Source: Candidatus Moraniibacteriota bacterium (lineage in GTDB: Bacteria; Patescibacteriota; Minisyncoccia; Moranbacterales; UBA1568). From it: a stretch of 52,911 bases of DNA. Below are positions 10,084-18,814 of the stretch, one piece after another. The DNA lies in contig CAINXS010000073.1 of assembly GCA_903854995.1 (NCBI GenBank), positions 1-52,911 on the forward strand, read 5' to 3'. Below the pieces are notes generated by a model that was not told the origin of the DNA, ran no database searches, and saw only the letters and a list, made by a program, of their open reading frames with translations. Position 1 is the first letter of the stretch; each line of letters begins with the position of its first letter. The translations under genes were made by a program, and so were the position numbers.

Positions 10084-11037
10084 ATGATCGTTCTCCTCAC
10101 CGGCAAGGACCGGTTCCGGCTCGTGAGACGACGCACGGAATTGAAGAAGGGATTTCTCGCGAAATATCCGTCGGGAAGCATCATCATCATCGACGCTTCC
10201 ACGGATCCCGCTTCGGTTTCACGGAAAATGCTCGAAGCCGGTTCGGCGGACCTGTTTTCTTCGGAGTGCCTGCTCGATGTGCGCGAGGCCCTGTCACTTC
10301 CGGACGACGATGCGAGAGCGATCAGTGATGCGATCAAGCGGCTCGGGAAAAATGCCTCCATGGTGTTTTCACAGACCGATGCGCCGAAGGCGAAGGACAA
10401 ACTGTTCGGATATCTCAAAAAACATGCGGGCAAGGTCGAGCTCTTCGAGCCGCTCTCCTCCCGCGAGGCGGAGTCGTTCGTGATCGCCGAAGCGAAGGCG
10501 GTCGTTCCCGGTGTTACGTTTTCGCGGTCCGCCCTGGCGAAAATCATATCCGTATGTGGAACCGATTCCGCCAGGCTCTCGTCGGAAGCCGTGAAGATCG
10601 CTCAGTTCAGGGGCGAGGGAGAAGTGTCGGTGCAAGACGTGGACCTGTTCCTTCGGGAGGACTCGCACGAGAAGGTGTTCGTCGCGCTCGACGCGCTCGT
10701 ATCCGGCAATCGGGGACGCGCGCTCGAACTGTTGCTGCATGAGGCGCGGTCGGATTCGGGAGGCATTCACAAACTGTTCGGGCTGCTCGCGTGGCAGATC
10801 CGCGAACTGTTCAAGGTCCGGGGCGAATATGACCGCGGAAACATGCGGGCCGACGATATCGCGCGCGCGACCGGCATGAAACCGTTCGTCGTGGGAAAAC
10901 TGCTTTCGAGAATGGGTGTCTTTTCGCTTTCCCGTCTCAAGTCGGGACTGTCTCTTCTCGCCGACCTCGACGCTGATATGAAAATCGGAAAGATCGAACC
11001 CGAGCTCGCGCTGACGCTGTTCGTAGAGAAACTGTGA
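10084..11037 (+). CDS. holA: DNA polymerase III delta subunit
   Basis: MIVLLTGKDRFRLVRRRTELKKGF...GIHKLFGLLAWQIRELFKV; ATG at 10084 preferred over the listed start at 10015. Confidence 0.85.
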   Translation: MIVLLTGKDRFRLVRRRTELKKGFLAKYPSGSIIIIDASTDPASVSRKMLEAGSADLFSSECLLDVREALSLPDDDARAISDAIKRLGKNASMVFSQTDAPKAKDKLFGYLKKHAGKVELFEPLSSREAESFVIAEAKAVVPGVTFSRSALAKIISVCGTDSARLSSEAVKIAQFRGEGEVSVQDVDLFLREDSHEKVFVALDALVSGNRGRALELLLHEARSDSGGIHKLFGLLAWQIRELFKVRGEYDRGNMRADDIARATGMKPFVVGKLLSRMGVFSLSRLKSGLSLLADLDADMKIGKIEPELALTLFVEKL

Positions 11038-11106
11038 GAGCATACCTCCTCCCCTCGGAAAGGGGAGCGAGGGATTCGGTAATCCGCGGCGTAATCTAAG
11101 AAAAAC

Positions 11107-11140
11107 GAAAACCCCGCCGGTATGACGGGGTTTTCTTTTT
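11107..11140. terminator. bidirectional intrinsic terminator between convergent holA and rpsT
   Basis: AAAACCCCGCCGGTATGACGGGGTTTTCTTTTT. Confidence 0.85.
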
Positions 11141-11162
11141 GCTCGAAAGCGTGAGGTGAGGC

Positions 11163-11432
11163 CTACTTCGTCGCGGCTTTCTTGATGGCGGCGTTGAGTC
11201 GGGACTTCTTGCGGGCGGCGGTGTTTTTCTTGAGTATGCCCTTCGCGACGGCCTTGTCAATGGCCTTCTGAGCCTTCTTGAACGCTTCTTTGGCGGCATC
11301 CAGCTTCTCGGTAGCGACCGCCTCGCGGGTGGCCTTGATGGCGCTCTTGAACACGCCTTTCACGACCTTGTTTTGGGCCGTCTTGTGGTCGGTCACGCGC
11401 ATGTACTTCTTGGCGTTCTTCTTGATCGGCAT
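11163..11432 (-). CDS. rpsT: 30S ribosomal protein S20
   Basis: MPIKKNAKKYMRVTDHKTAQNKVVKGVFKSAIKATREAV...KKNTAARKKSRLNAAIKKA. Confidence 0.93.
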   Translation of the reverse strand: MPIKKNAKKYMRVTDHKTAQNKVVKGVFKSAIKATREAVATEKLDAAKEAFKKAQKAIDKAVAKGILKKNTAARKKSRLNAAIKKAATK

Positions 11433-11794
11433 AGCGGTTGTCTTGATGATGAAAAAACGACCCGATTAAGGTCTCCTCTTTTGTATCATGTTGGGTGGAT
11501 TCTGGCAAGTCTCGTCGCTCGCGACCGACGTGACTTGCCTATATTATTTTCGCGAAGGGCGGGGCGAGTCTGACTGCTCGCGATCGATGCGCTGGGACCC
11601 GGATTCTTTCAAATGTCAGTATTCATTGCTGGAAAGAATATCAAAAGGAGTCAAAATCCCTCCCCTCGAAGACTCGGTACTCCCTTTTTGAAAAGGGAGA
11701 AACGACAATTGATTATGGTTGAAAATATAGTTTTGTGGCGGGTTTTAGGGAATTCCGGTATTATATAGGGGATTTCACCGGTTATGGCAACGAT

Positions 11795-12370
11795 ATGATC
11801 GCATGGATTACGGGAAAAAATCTGGGTATCCGTGGCGGAGCCGTCATCGTGGACGTGGCCGGAATCGGATACAGGGTACAGACGTCGGCATATGTTCTCG
11901 GAAAGGTCGCCGGTTACGAAACCGTATCGTTTCATGTCCATACGCATGTCCGCGAGGACGCGCTCGCGCTCTACGGATTTCTTTCCGAAGAAGAGTTGTC
12001 CATGTTCGAATCGCTGATTTCCGTGTCCGGCATCGGTCCGAAGGCGGCGCTCGGAATACTTTCCATCGCGGATACGGACACGATCCGAACCGCCATCGTA
12101 CAGAAAGACCCGTCGCTTCTCACCCAGGTTTCGGGTGTCGGGAAGAAGACTGCGGAACGAGTCATCGTGGAGCTGCAGAACAAGGTGACCGCGCCGACCG
12201 GCAAGGGTGCCGGCGTGGCGACGGCCGACGGCGAGGCGATCGAAGCGCTCCTTTCGCTCGGCTACAAGGTTTCCGAAGCGCGCGATGCGTTGAAAGCGGT
12301 TCCCGCCGATACGAAGGATGTCGGCGAGAAAGTACGCGCGGCATTGCGGCTGTTGGGGAAGAAGAAATAA
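11795..12370 (+). CDS. ruvA: Holliday junction branch migration protein RuvA
   Basis: MIAWITGKNLGIRGGAVIVDVAGIGYRVQTS...ISVSGIGPKAALGILS...VSGVGKKTAERVIVELQNK. Confidence 0.95.
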   Translation: MIAWITGKNLGIRGGAVIVDVAGIGYRVQTSAYVLGKVAGYETVSFHVHTHVREDALALYGFLSEEELSMFESLISVSGIGPKAALGILSIADTDTIRTAIVQKDPSLLTQVSGVGKKTAERVIVELQNKVTAPTGKGAGVATADGEAIEALLSLGYKVSEARDALKAVPADTKDVGEKVRAALRLLGKKK

Positions 12371-12561
12371 AAAAAAAGTCACAAGTCGAAAGTCTAGAGT
12401 GCCAACAACTTACAACTGACAACGGAGATGCGCAGTGATGATGCGGAGTATGTGAAAGGTGGTATCGTTGACAGTAATAAAGTCTATAAGGTCGAAACGG
12501 AGCCAATTTCGAATCAATATCGAATGAATTCAATTCTGCAATCTGAAAATCGGAAAAACGC

Positions 12562-13563
12562 ATGAATATGACGGACGAGTTGCTCCAGTCGGAGGAGTGG
12601 ATGCGGTTTCAGGAGGCGGCCGGAAGGCACGTCGTGCGTCTTTGCGGTAAGGATTGGAGCGCGAACGGAGTCGTGCATTCTTTGCCGGTCGTGGGGGAAT
12701 ACCTGTATGTTCCACGCGGACCACGCGTGGAAAGCACAAAGCCCAAAATACAAATACCAAACGAAACACAAAACCCGGAACACAAAACCCGGATAGGACC
12801 TGTAATGGAAGCGTTGCGAGCGAAAGCGAAGGAGCTGAATGTCGGATGGATACGGATCGAACCGGAGACGGAGGACGTGCTTTCGGAGATTCGCGAAGCG
12901 GTGAAAGGAGTGAGGATTACGAAGGCTCCGCATGACATGCAGCCGCGCGAGACGTTCGTGGTTGACCTTGCTCTTACCGAAGAAGAACTGCTTGCGGCGA
13001 TGAAACCCAAAGCAAGGTACAATATCGGCGTCGCGAAAAAACGTGGCGTGAACGTGATGATGTCGTCCGATGCGAAATATGTGGAGGCGTTTATCCGGTT
13101 GGTGATGGGAACCGCGGACCGCAAAGGGATCGTTCCGCATCCGAAGGGCTATTATAAAGCGATGTGTGCGTCGCTTCTCGGTGAGAACGGAAAAATCTTT
13201 GCAGCGGAAAAAGATGGTGAGATCATCGCCGCGAACGTGGTCGTTTTCCATGGGGACACGGCGACGTATCTGCACGGCGGATCTGATGAGGCATTCCGGG
13301 CGGATATGGCGCCGTTTCTTCTGCAGTGGGAGGCGATGCGCGAAGCGAAGCGGCACGGATGTTCGCGGTATGATTTCGGTGGAGTTTCCATGGCGGAGCT
13401 TGAGGCGGGTACGGGAAAGTGGCTCGGCATCACCCGGTTCAAGACCGGTTTTTCTCCCACGACTTCCGCGACCGTATTTCCGGGCGCGTATGATATCGTC
13501 CTGTCTCCTGTGCGGTACGGGGCGTACAGGATGATGCAGAGAGTGAAGAGGATTGTCAGGTGA
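12562..13563 (+). CDS. FemAB-like peptidoglycan bridge aminoacyltransferase (GNAT fold)
   Basis: MKPKARYNIGVAKKRGV...YLHGGSDEAFRADMAPFLLQWEAMREAKRHGCSRYDFGGV...FKTGFSP. Confidence 0.85.
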   Translation: MNMTDELLQSEEWMRFQEAAGRHVVRLCGKDWSANGVVHSLPVVGEYLYVPRGPRVESTKPKIQIPNETQNPEHKTRIGPVMEALRAKAKELNVGWIRIEPETEDVLSEIREAVKGVRITKAPHDMQPRETFVVDLALTEEELLAAMKPKARYNIGVAKKRGVNVMMSSDAKYVEAFIRLVMGTADRKGIVPHPKGYYKAMCASLLGENGKIFAAEKDGEIIAANVVVFHGDTATYLHGGSDEAFRADMAPFLLQWEAMREAKRHGCSRYDFGGVSMAELEAGTGKWLGITRFKTGFSPTTSATVFPGAYDIVLSPVRYGAYRMMQRVKRIVR

Positions 13564-13583
13564 TTCAAAATATAAATCTTCTC

Positions 13584-13680
13584 CGTTGTCATTCCGACCG
13601 AGTCCGCAAGTGGAGGAATCTGCCCTACAACACGATTCACCTCCGTTTATTGCAAATTCCTCGACTTCGCTCGAGATGAC
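13584..13680. repeat. dispersed palindromic repeat, copy 1
   Basis: GTTGTCATTCCGACCGAGTCCGCAAGTGGAGGAATCT ... CCTCGACTTCGCTCGAGATGAC; arms inverted. Confidence 0.85.
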
Positions 13681-13703
13681 AAACAAAAAGAATTGAGTAT
13701 AAA

Positions 13704-13831
13704 CGTTGTCATTCCGACCGACGAGTCTGCAAGGAGTGGAGGAATCTGCTTGAAGCGAGAACCTGCTTGATTCGTTGCAGATCCCTCGACTTCTCCGGCA
13801 TGCGCCGGACTTCGGCTCGGGATGACAAACT
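13704..13831. repeat. dispersed palindromic repeat, copy 2, with nested core TCCGGCATGCGCCGGA (13794-13809)
   Basis: GTTGTCATTCCGACCGA...GGAGGAATCT...AGATCCCTCGACTTC[TCCGGCATGCGCCGGACTTC]GGCTCGGGATGAC. Confidence 0.85.
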
Positions 13832-13844
13832 ATGTTGTGAATGT

Positions 13845-14126
13845 ATGAAAGCATACTGCGTTTACATTCTCGCGAGTATCAATAAAACGCTCTATATCGG
13901 GGTGACAAGTGATTTGAAGTGGCGTATTTGGGAACATAAAAACAAGGTTGTGCCGGGCTTCACGGAACGGTACAATGTCGACAGGCTGGTGTATTATGAA
14001 CAGACGGAGAATGTCTATTCGGCACTGGAACGCGAGAAACAGCTAAAGAAGTGGCGAAGGGACAAGAAAATATCCCTGATCGAGAAAGAGAATCCGCTGT
14101 GGGAGGATTTGTATCCGACATTGTGA
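13845..14126 (+). CDS. GIY-YIG nuclease superfamily protein, single-domain
   Basis: MKAYCVYILASINKTLYIGVTSDLKWRIWEHKNKVVPGFTERYNVDRLVYYEQTENVYSALEREKQLKKWRRDKKISLIEKENPLWEDL; ATG at 13845 inside the listed ORF. Confidence 0.93.
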   Translation: MKAYCVYILASINKTLYIGVTSDLKWRIWEHKNKVVPGFTERYNVDRLVYYEQTENVYSALEREKQLKKWRRDKKISLIEKENPLWEDLYPTL

Positions 14127-14147
14127 GCGACGGCGTGTCAATTGCTG

Positions 14148-14195
14148 GTCCCTCGACTCCTCCGGCATGCGCCGGATTTCGGCTCGGGATGACAA
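14148..14195. repeat. right half of dispersed palindromic repeat (copy 3), with nested core
   Basis: GGTCCCTCGACTCC[TCCGGCATGCGCCGGATTTC]GGCTCGGGATGACAAAC. Confidence 0.85.
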
Positions 14196-14217
14196 ACAAA
14201 AAGAATTGAGTATAGTC

Positions 14218-14371
14218 GTTGTCATTCCGACCGAGTCCGCAAGTGGAGGAATCTGAATGGAACGAGGAAATTGATCTTGTTTGTAGCAGATCCCTCGACT
14301 ACGCTAGGGATGACAACATTAGGTCCCTCGACTATTCCAGCATGAGTCAGATTTCGGCTCGGGATGACAAT
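14218..14371. repeat. dispersed palindromic repeat, copy 4, plus a second degenerate right half
   Basis: GTTGTCATTCCGACCGAGTCCGCAAGTGGAGGAATCT...AGATCCCTCGACTACGCTAGGGATGACAACATTAGGTCCCTCGACTAT[TCCAGCATGAGTCAGATTTC]GGCTCGGGATGAC. Confidence 0.8.
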
Positions 14372-14388
14372 ATTAGAAAGTATTTCCT

Positions 14389-15654
14389 ATGAAATCCTTC
14401 AAACGACTCGTCTCGAAAATCGTGCCACAACGATCCAAGAACGTCGCGCATGGCGCGGAGGCATGGCTGTCCGCCGCACTGTTCGGATTCCCGGCGAAGG
14501 GGATGACGATTGCGGGGGTCACGGGAACGGATGGTAAGACGACGACGGCGAATTTCCTGGCGAACATGCTCGAGGCCGGCGGGAAGCGCGTCGCGCTCGC
14601 GTCGACGGTATCGTTTAAGGTCGCTGGCAGCGTACGGGTGAACGCGTCGAAATACACCACGCTTGGCGGATACCATCTTCAGAAGTTCCTGCACGATGCG
14701 AAAAAAGCGGGGTGCACGCATGTCGTGCTCGAAGCGTCCTCTCACGCACTCGATCAGGGGCGACTGTCGGGCGTCCGTTTCGCGGTCGCCGTTATTACGA
14801 ACGTGACCCGCGAACACCTCGATTATCACAAGACGATGGAAGAATACCGTCGGGCGAAGCGTCGTCTGTTCAATCACGCGGATGCGGCGGTCGTGAATCT
14901 CGACATGTGGGAGCCGGAGTTTTTCTTGCGTCGGGCGAAGCGGAAGTCGACCTATTCCACGATCGAATCCTCGGCGGACCTCCTTGCCGAAAACCTGACA
15001 CTTTCACTCGACGGATCGAAATTCTCGATCGGTGAGACCGACTTCGAACTTCGCCTCCCAGGCAAATTCAATGTCGAGAACGTGCTTGCCGCGGCGGGGG
15101 CCGCGTCGCTACTCGGCATTCCGATGGACGTGATCGCGCGGGCTGCATCGGAACTCGTGCTGGTGCCGGGGCGCATGGAATCCGTGAAAAACGGACTCGG
15201 CGCGACGATCATCATCGACTATGCGGTGACACCGGACGCACTCGGCAAGCTCTACGAACTCGTTTCGTCGATGCGGACCGTCGGGACGAAGATCGTTTCC
15301 GTGTTTGGGGCCTGCGGGGACCGCGATCGGGGCAAACGACCGATCATGGGAGAGATCGTCTCATCGAATGCGGACATCGTAATCCTGACCGATGAAGACC
15401 CGTATTACGAAAATCCGGAGCGCATCCTTGACGAAATCCAGGAAGGTATCCGCAACAAGGAAATCGGAGAATCGTATTTCCGCATACGTGACCGACGAAC
15501 GGCGATACGAAAAGGACTTTCACTGCTCTCTCCGGGCGACATCATGCTCGTGACCGGCAAGGGCGCCGAGGAGATGATGCAGGTCGACGAGAAGAAGATT
15601 CCCTGGAACGATCGGAAGGTGGTCCTGGAGGAGTTGTCCGGCATGGGGCGGTAG
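14389..15654 (+). CDS. Mur ligase, MurE-like (UDP-N-acetylmuramyl-tripeptide synthetase), lacks N-terminal domain
   Basis: GVTGTDGKTTTANFLANML, LEASSHALDQGRL, HLDYHKTMEEYRRAKRRLF, FGACGDRDRGKRPIMGEI. Confidence 0.88.
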   Translation: MKSFKRLVSKIVPQRSKNVAHGAEAWLSAALFGFPAKGMTIAGVTGTDGKTTTANFLANMLEAGGKRVALASTVSFKVAGSVRVNASKYTTLGGYHLQKFLHDAKKAGCTHVVLEASSHALDQGRLSGVRFAVAVITNVTREHLDYHKTMEEYRRAKRRLFNHADAAVVNLDMWEPEFFLRRAKRKSTYSTIESSADLLAENLTLSLDGSKFSIGETDFELRLPGKFNVENVLAAAGAASLLGIPMDVIARAASELVLVPGRMESVKNGLGATIIIDYAVTPDALGKLYELVSSMRTVGTKIVSVFGACGDRDRGKRPIMGEIVSSNADIVILTDEDPYYENPERILDEIQEGIRNKEIGESYFRIRDRRTAIRKGLSLLSPGDIMLVTGKGAEEMMQVDEKKIPWNDRKVVLEELSGMGR

Positions 15655-15717
15655 CTCTCCGTATCCCATGCGTTCCGCGTGGTATACTGGATATGATAAA
15701 TATTTTCAAACGCGGAT

Positions 15718-16407
15718 ATGACGGATGAGAGAATGATCGACCCCTCGGAAGTGGGCGGACCTGGCGGGCTGAAACTCGGATCCGTCGAGGAAGAGCGGGC
15801 CCGCATACACCTCGGCATTCCCGTGTATGCGACCGAGTCGGACAAGAAGGCTGGTTGGAAGCGTCCCTTTACCAAGGAGGAACAATGGAGGATTGAAGCG
15901 TATCTCGGACGCCCCCATGCCCATGTTGAGCGCAATGGAATAACCCCGACATCGTCCGAAGACGAGCATTTCAAGGCGAAGACGTACGAGGAATTGTCTG
16001 ATGCGATTGTCGAACACGGCCAAAGGATGCAGGAAGTGTATGAAGATATGCGCGGCCGTATCGGTATCGGCGAAGATAGCCTCGTTCCAGAGCCGGGAAG
16101 CGAAGCGGAACGCACGGTTCTCGACCAGGCCATGGAGCAGGTGAAGGGTGAAATCATCCGGTTGAACCGAGAAGGGCGAACTTCAGAGAGCGATCCCGCA
16201 TACGTCGACATATCACGGGCGTATGAATCGTTCAAGGAATACGTGAGGCATCGCAAGGCGTATCTCGGCCTGTCGGCATACCGGAAGAAGCATTTCGCGT
16301 CGCGGGAAGCGGATCAGGAGAAGCAAGGCCAGGAAAGGGCGAATGCGATACGGGCCGCAGAAGCACATGAAAGCATCCTGCAAAGGTTTGCCGGAAAGAT
16401 GCGCTAG
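15718..16407 (+). CDS. hypothetical protein
   Basis: 229-aa ORF, upstream -10-like TATACT (about 15681), followed by an intrinsic terminator. Confidence 0.6.
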   Translation: MTDERMIDPSEVGGPGGLKLGSVEEERARIHLGIPVYATESDKKAGWKRPFTKEEQWRIEAYLGRPHAHVERNGITPTSSEDEHFKAKTYEELSDAIVEHGQRMQEVYEDMRGRIGIGEDSLVPEPGSEAERTVLDQAMEQVKGEIIRLNREGRTSESDPAYVDISRAYESFKEYVRHRKAYLGLSAYRKKHFASREADQEKQGQERANAIRAAEAHESILQRFAGKMR

Positions 16408-16420
16408 GTCGGTTATGGTC

Positions 16421-16446
16421 AAACCTCCCGAAGGCGGGAGGTTTTT
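16421..16446 (+). terminator. intrinsic terminator
   Basis: AACCTCCCGAAGGCGGGAGGTTTTT. Confidence 0.85.
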
Positions 16447-16452
16447 CAACCC

Positions 16453-16480
16453 TTGACAATATGTACATTCCGTGTAAGAT
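16453..16480 (+). promoter_or_regulatory. sigma70-like promoter
   Basis: TTGACA-16 bp-TAAGAT. Confidence 0.55.
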
Positions 16481-16586
16481 ATGTGGTCTGCCGAAAAGTC
16501 GGTCGGACGGTTCTTTGACTGAAAATTTGACTGAAAACCAGAAGGAGAGGCATTCCCTCTTTTGTCCACAACCACAGGAGGCGAAA

Positions 16587-17135
16587 ATGGCACGAAAAAG
16601 CCGTTCCCGCCTTCAGCGGGATCTGAGAAATGGGACTACCAAAAAAATGATCGTCGAGGCCGTGCGGGATTTTCCGCGAAAGTCGGGGTATGCGCATCCG
16701 ATGACCGTCTGGAAATATATCGCGGGTCTCTGCGTGTTTCATGGTACGTACCTGAAAATCGCATTCGTCACGGAAATCAGCGGTGCGGTGAAAAAGTATG
16801 TCGACAAGGAATTCTTCCCGGATGAGCGCGCGATGGGTGTTATCATGTTTCCAGAGGGCACATTCGGTCGGAAGGAGCACCATTACGAAATCAGCGCGCT
16901 ATGCCCCGACGTGATGGCATATCTCGAAGTCCGCGACCCGATCCGTGTGGCGGTTTATGAACACCTGTTCTATCGGTGTCATGAACGTTGGTTCGATGCC
17001 ATCGAAGCGGCATCCCGCGCGCTGATCGAACAGGAACGGACGAGACGGACGGACGAGACGCAAATCGTCGACATCGTCAGAAAGATCGAAACGGACGCAC
17101 TTAAGCGGGCATTTATCGCGAAAGCGAATGTATGA
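16587..17135 (+). CDS. hypothetical protein
   Basis: ATG at 16587 preceded by CACAGGAGGCGAAA (RBS); upstream part of listed ORF (16461) overlaps the promoter. Confidence 0.65.
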   Translation: MARKSRSRLQRDLRNGTTKKMIVEAVRDFPRKSGYAHPMTVWKYIAGLCVFHGTYLKIAFVTEISGAVKKYVDKEFFPDERAMGVIMFPEGTFGRKEHHYEISALCPDVMAYLEVRDPIRVAVYEHLFYRCHERWFDAIEAASRALIEQERTRRTDETQIVDIVRKIETDALKRAFIAKANV

Positions 17136-17228
17136 CGGGAGCATCTTTATGATACTCCCGTTCGTTTTATGAACTCGGTCCGTTTTCCAATCAGTCGCCG
17201 AGGCGTTTTCGAGGAGTGAGCTGAGAAA

Positions 17229-17266
17229 CAAAAAAGCCAGTCCCGTGAACTGAAATGGGACTGGCA
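17229..17266 (-). terminator. intrinsic terminator for the 17297-17608 gene
   Basis: minus strand GCCAGTCCCATTTCAGTTCACGGGACTGGCTTTTTT. Confidence 0.8.
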
Positions 17267-17296
17267 AAAGGTTTCGAGGCGTCGCGTATCGCGGAT

Positions 17297-17608
17297 TTAT
17301 TCTTTTGCGTTCGGCATAACGAACGATACGACCAGTAAAAAGCCACTTACGTTGGTTACCAATGTGGCCTCGCCGACCAGGATGATCTGGTCTTCTGGTA
17401 ACGTGGAAAACTTCTCCGATAGCTCCTTGGCAATGAGGGGGCGCAGGAAGGCATCCCTCTCAAGATCGAGCCTCTTAGGGCCTTCCGCATTATCCCCGAA
17501 GCTGGTCAGACGCTTCGCTTGTTCGGGGTTCAGGTGGACGGTAACGATTGAAGCGGACCCCTTGTTATTACGGGGATCGGTCAAAATTTTCGAAGAATTG
17601 ATTGGCAT
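17297..17608 (-). CDS. hypothetical protein
   Basis: 103 aa, RBS-like AATGGAGGCCAC before ATG, terminator downstream. Confidence 0.6.
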   Translation of the reverse strand: MPINSSKILTDPRNNKGSASIVTVHLNPEQAKRLTSFGDNAEGPKRLDLERDAFLRPLIAKELSEKFSTLPEDQIILVGEATLVTNVSGFLLVVSFVMPNAKE

Positions 17609-17717
17609 GTGGCCTCCATTGGTTATGATGGTTGTTAAATTAATCGGACTGCAGGGACTTCGGTCTCTAGGCTGTATATCGTTTCACGTCGGTTTTGTCA
17701 ACCCCCTGTACCCCACC

Positions 17718-18814
17718 TTCAACAATTAATTGCAACGCTTCCGTCTGATACGATAAAACGTACTAACGAAGCGTCATATGAAGCGAAAAGGACGGGAAGG
17801 CTGGAAACGGCTCTCCCTCGACGAACGGATACGGATCGAGATCCGATACCGGGACGGGTGGAGTCTCGGAAAGATCGCCGAAGAACTTGGAAACGGAAGG
17901 ACGAAGGGTACGGTATTCCGGGAGATACGGGGAAGACCGAGAAAGGGTCGTGGCCGATACGACGCGAGACGGTCCCATGCGGAAGCCATGGAACGAAGGA
18001 AGGGAAAGCGGGGTGAACGACTCAAAAACGATATCGTCCGTACATACGTGACGGAGAAGCTCAAGGAAGGGTGGTCTCCGGAGCAGATTCATCTCCGTCT
18101 TCCCATCGATCATCCCGGAGAATCCGTCTCGCATGAGGCAATCTATCAGTATGTCTATGCGCAGATACACCGGGGCGGGAACGGGTCCGTGAAGCCGGGG
18201 TGCGAGGACCTCCGTCCCTTCCTCGCCAGACGGCACAAGCGAAGAGCGAAAAAGGGCTTCCGAAAGGAAAGAAAGGCGGAGAAGGCCACTTCCATGCCCT
18301 CAATCGAGGCTCGGCCGGAAACCGTCTCGCTCCGAAAGGAGATCGGGCACTGGGAGGACGACTGCATCGTCTCACGGCAGAGCAGGGACCGGCTGAAGAC
18401 GGTCAACGAGCGGGTCTCGGGAATCGTCCTTATCGGGAAAATGGGAGACGGAAGCATCGGATCGTCGAATGGTTCGGTCATCGGTCGGCTCAGAGAGGTT
18501 CCGAAGCGGTATCGAAAAACACTCACCCGTGACCGTGGCAGCGAGAATCTCGGCTGGAAGGAACTGGAAAAGGCGCTCGGTATCTCCTGCTATTTCGCCC
18601 ATCCATACAGCTCGTATGAGCGCGGAAGCAATGAGAATCTCAACGGACTCATCCGGAGATACTACCCGAAGAAGACCGACTTCTCGAAGGTCTCCGACGA
18701 GGATATACGAAGGGTCGAGTCTCTGCTCAACTCCCGTCCGAGGAAACGACATGGCGGGAAGACCCCGTACGAGGTATTCTATGAACGGACAGGGGGTTGC
18801 ATTAGATTGTTGAA
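17718..18814 (+). mobile_element. IS30-family insertion sequence
   Basis: Imperfect terminal inverted repeats TTCAACAATTAATTGCAAC (17718-17736) and reverse complement TTCAACAATCTAATGCAAC (18796-18814) flank an IS30-like transposase. Confidence 0.75.

Noticed and set aside
12514-13854. 446-aa minus-strand ORF
   Set aside because: Spans palindromic repeats and is antisense to the femAB-like gene.
13584-14371. Possible CRISPR array
   Set aside because: Repeats are few, variable, palindromic and irregularly spaced, contain a gene, and no cas genes are present.
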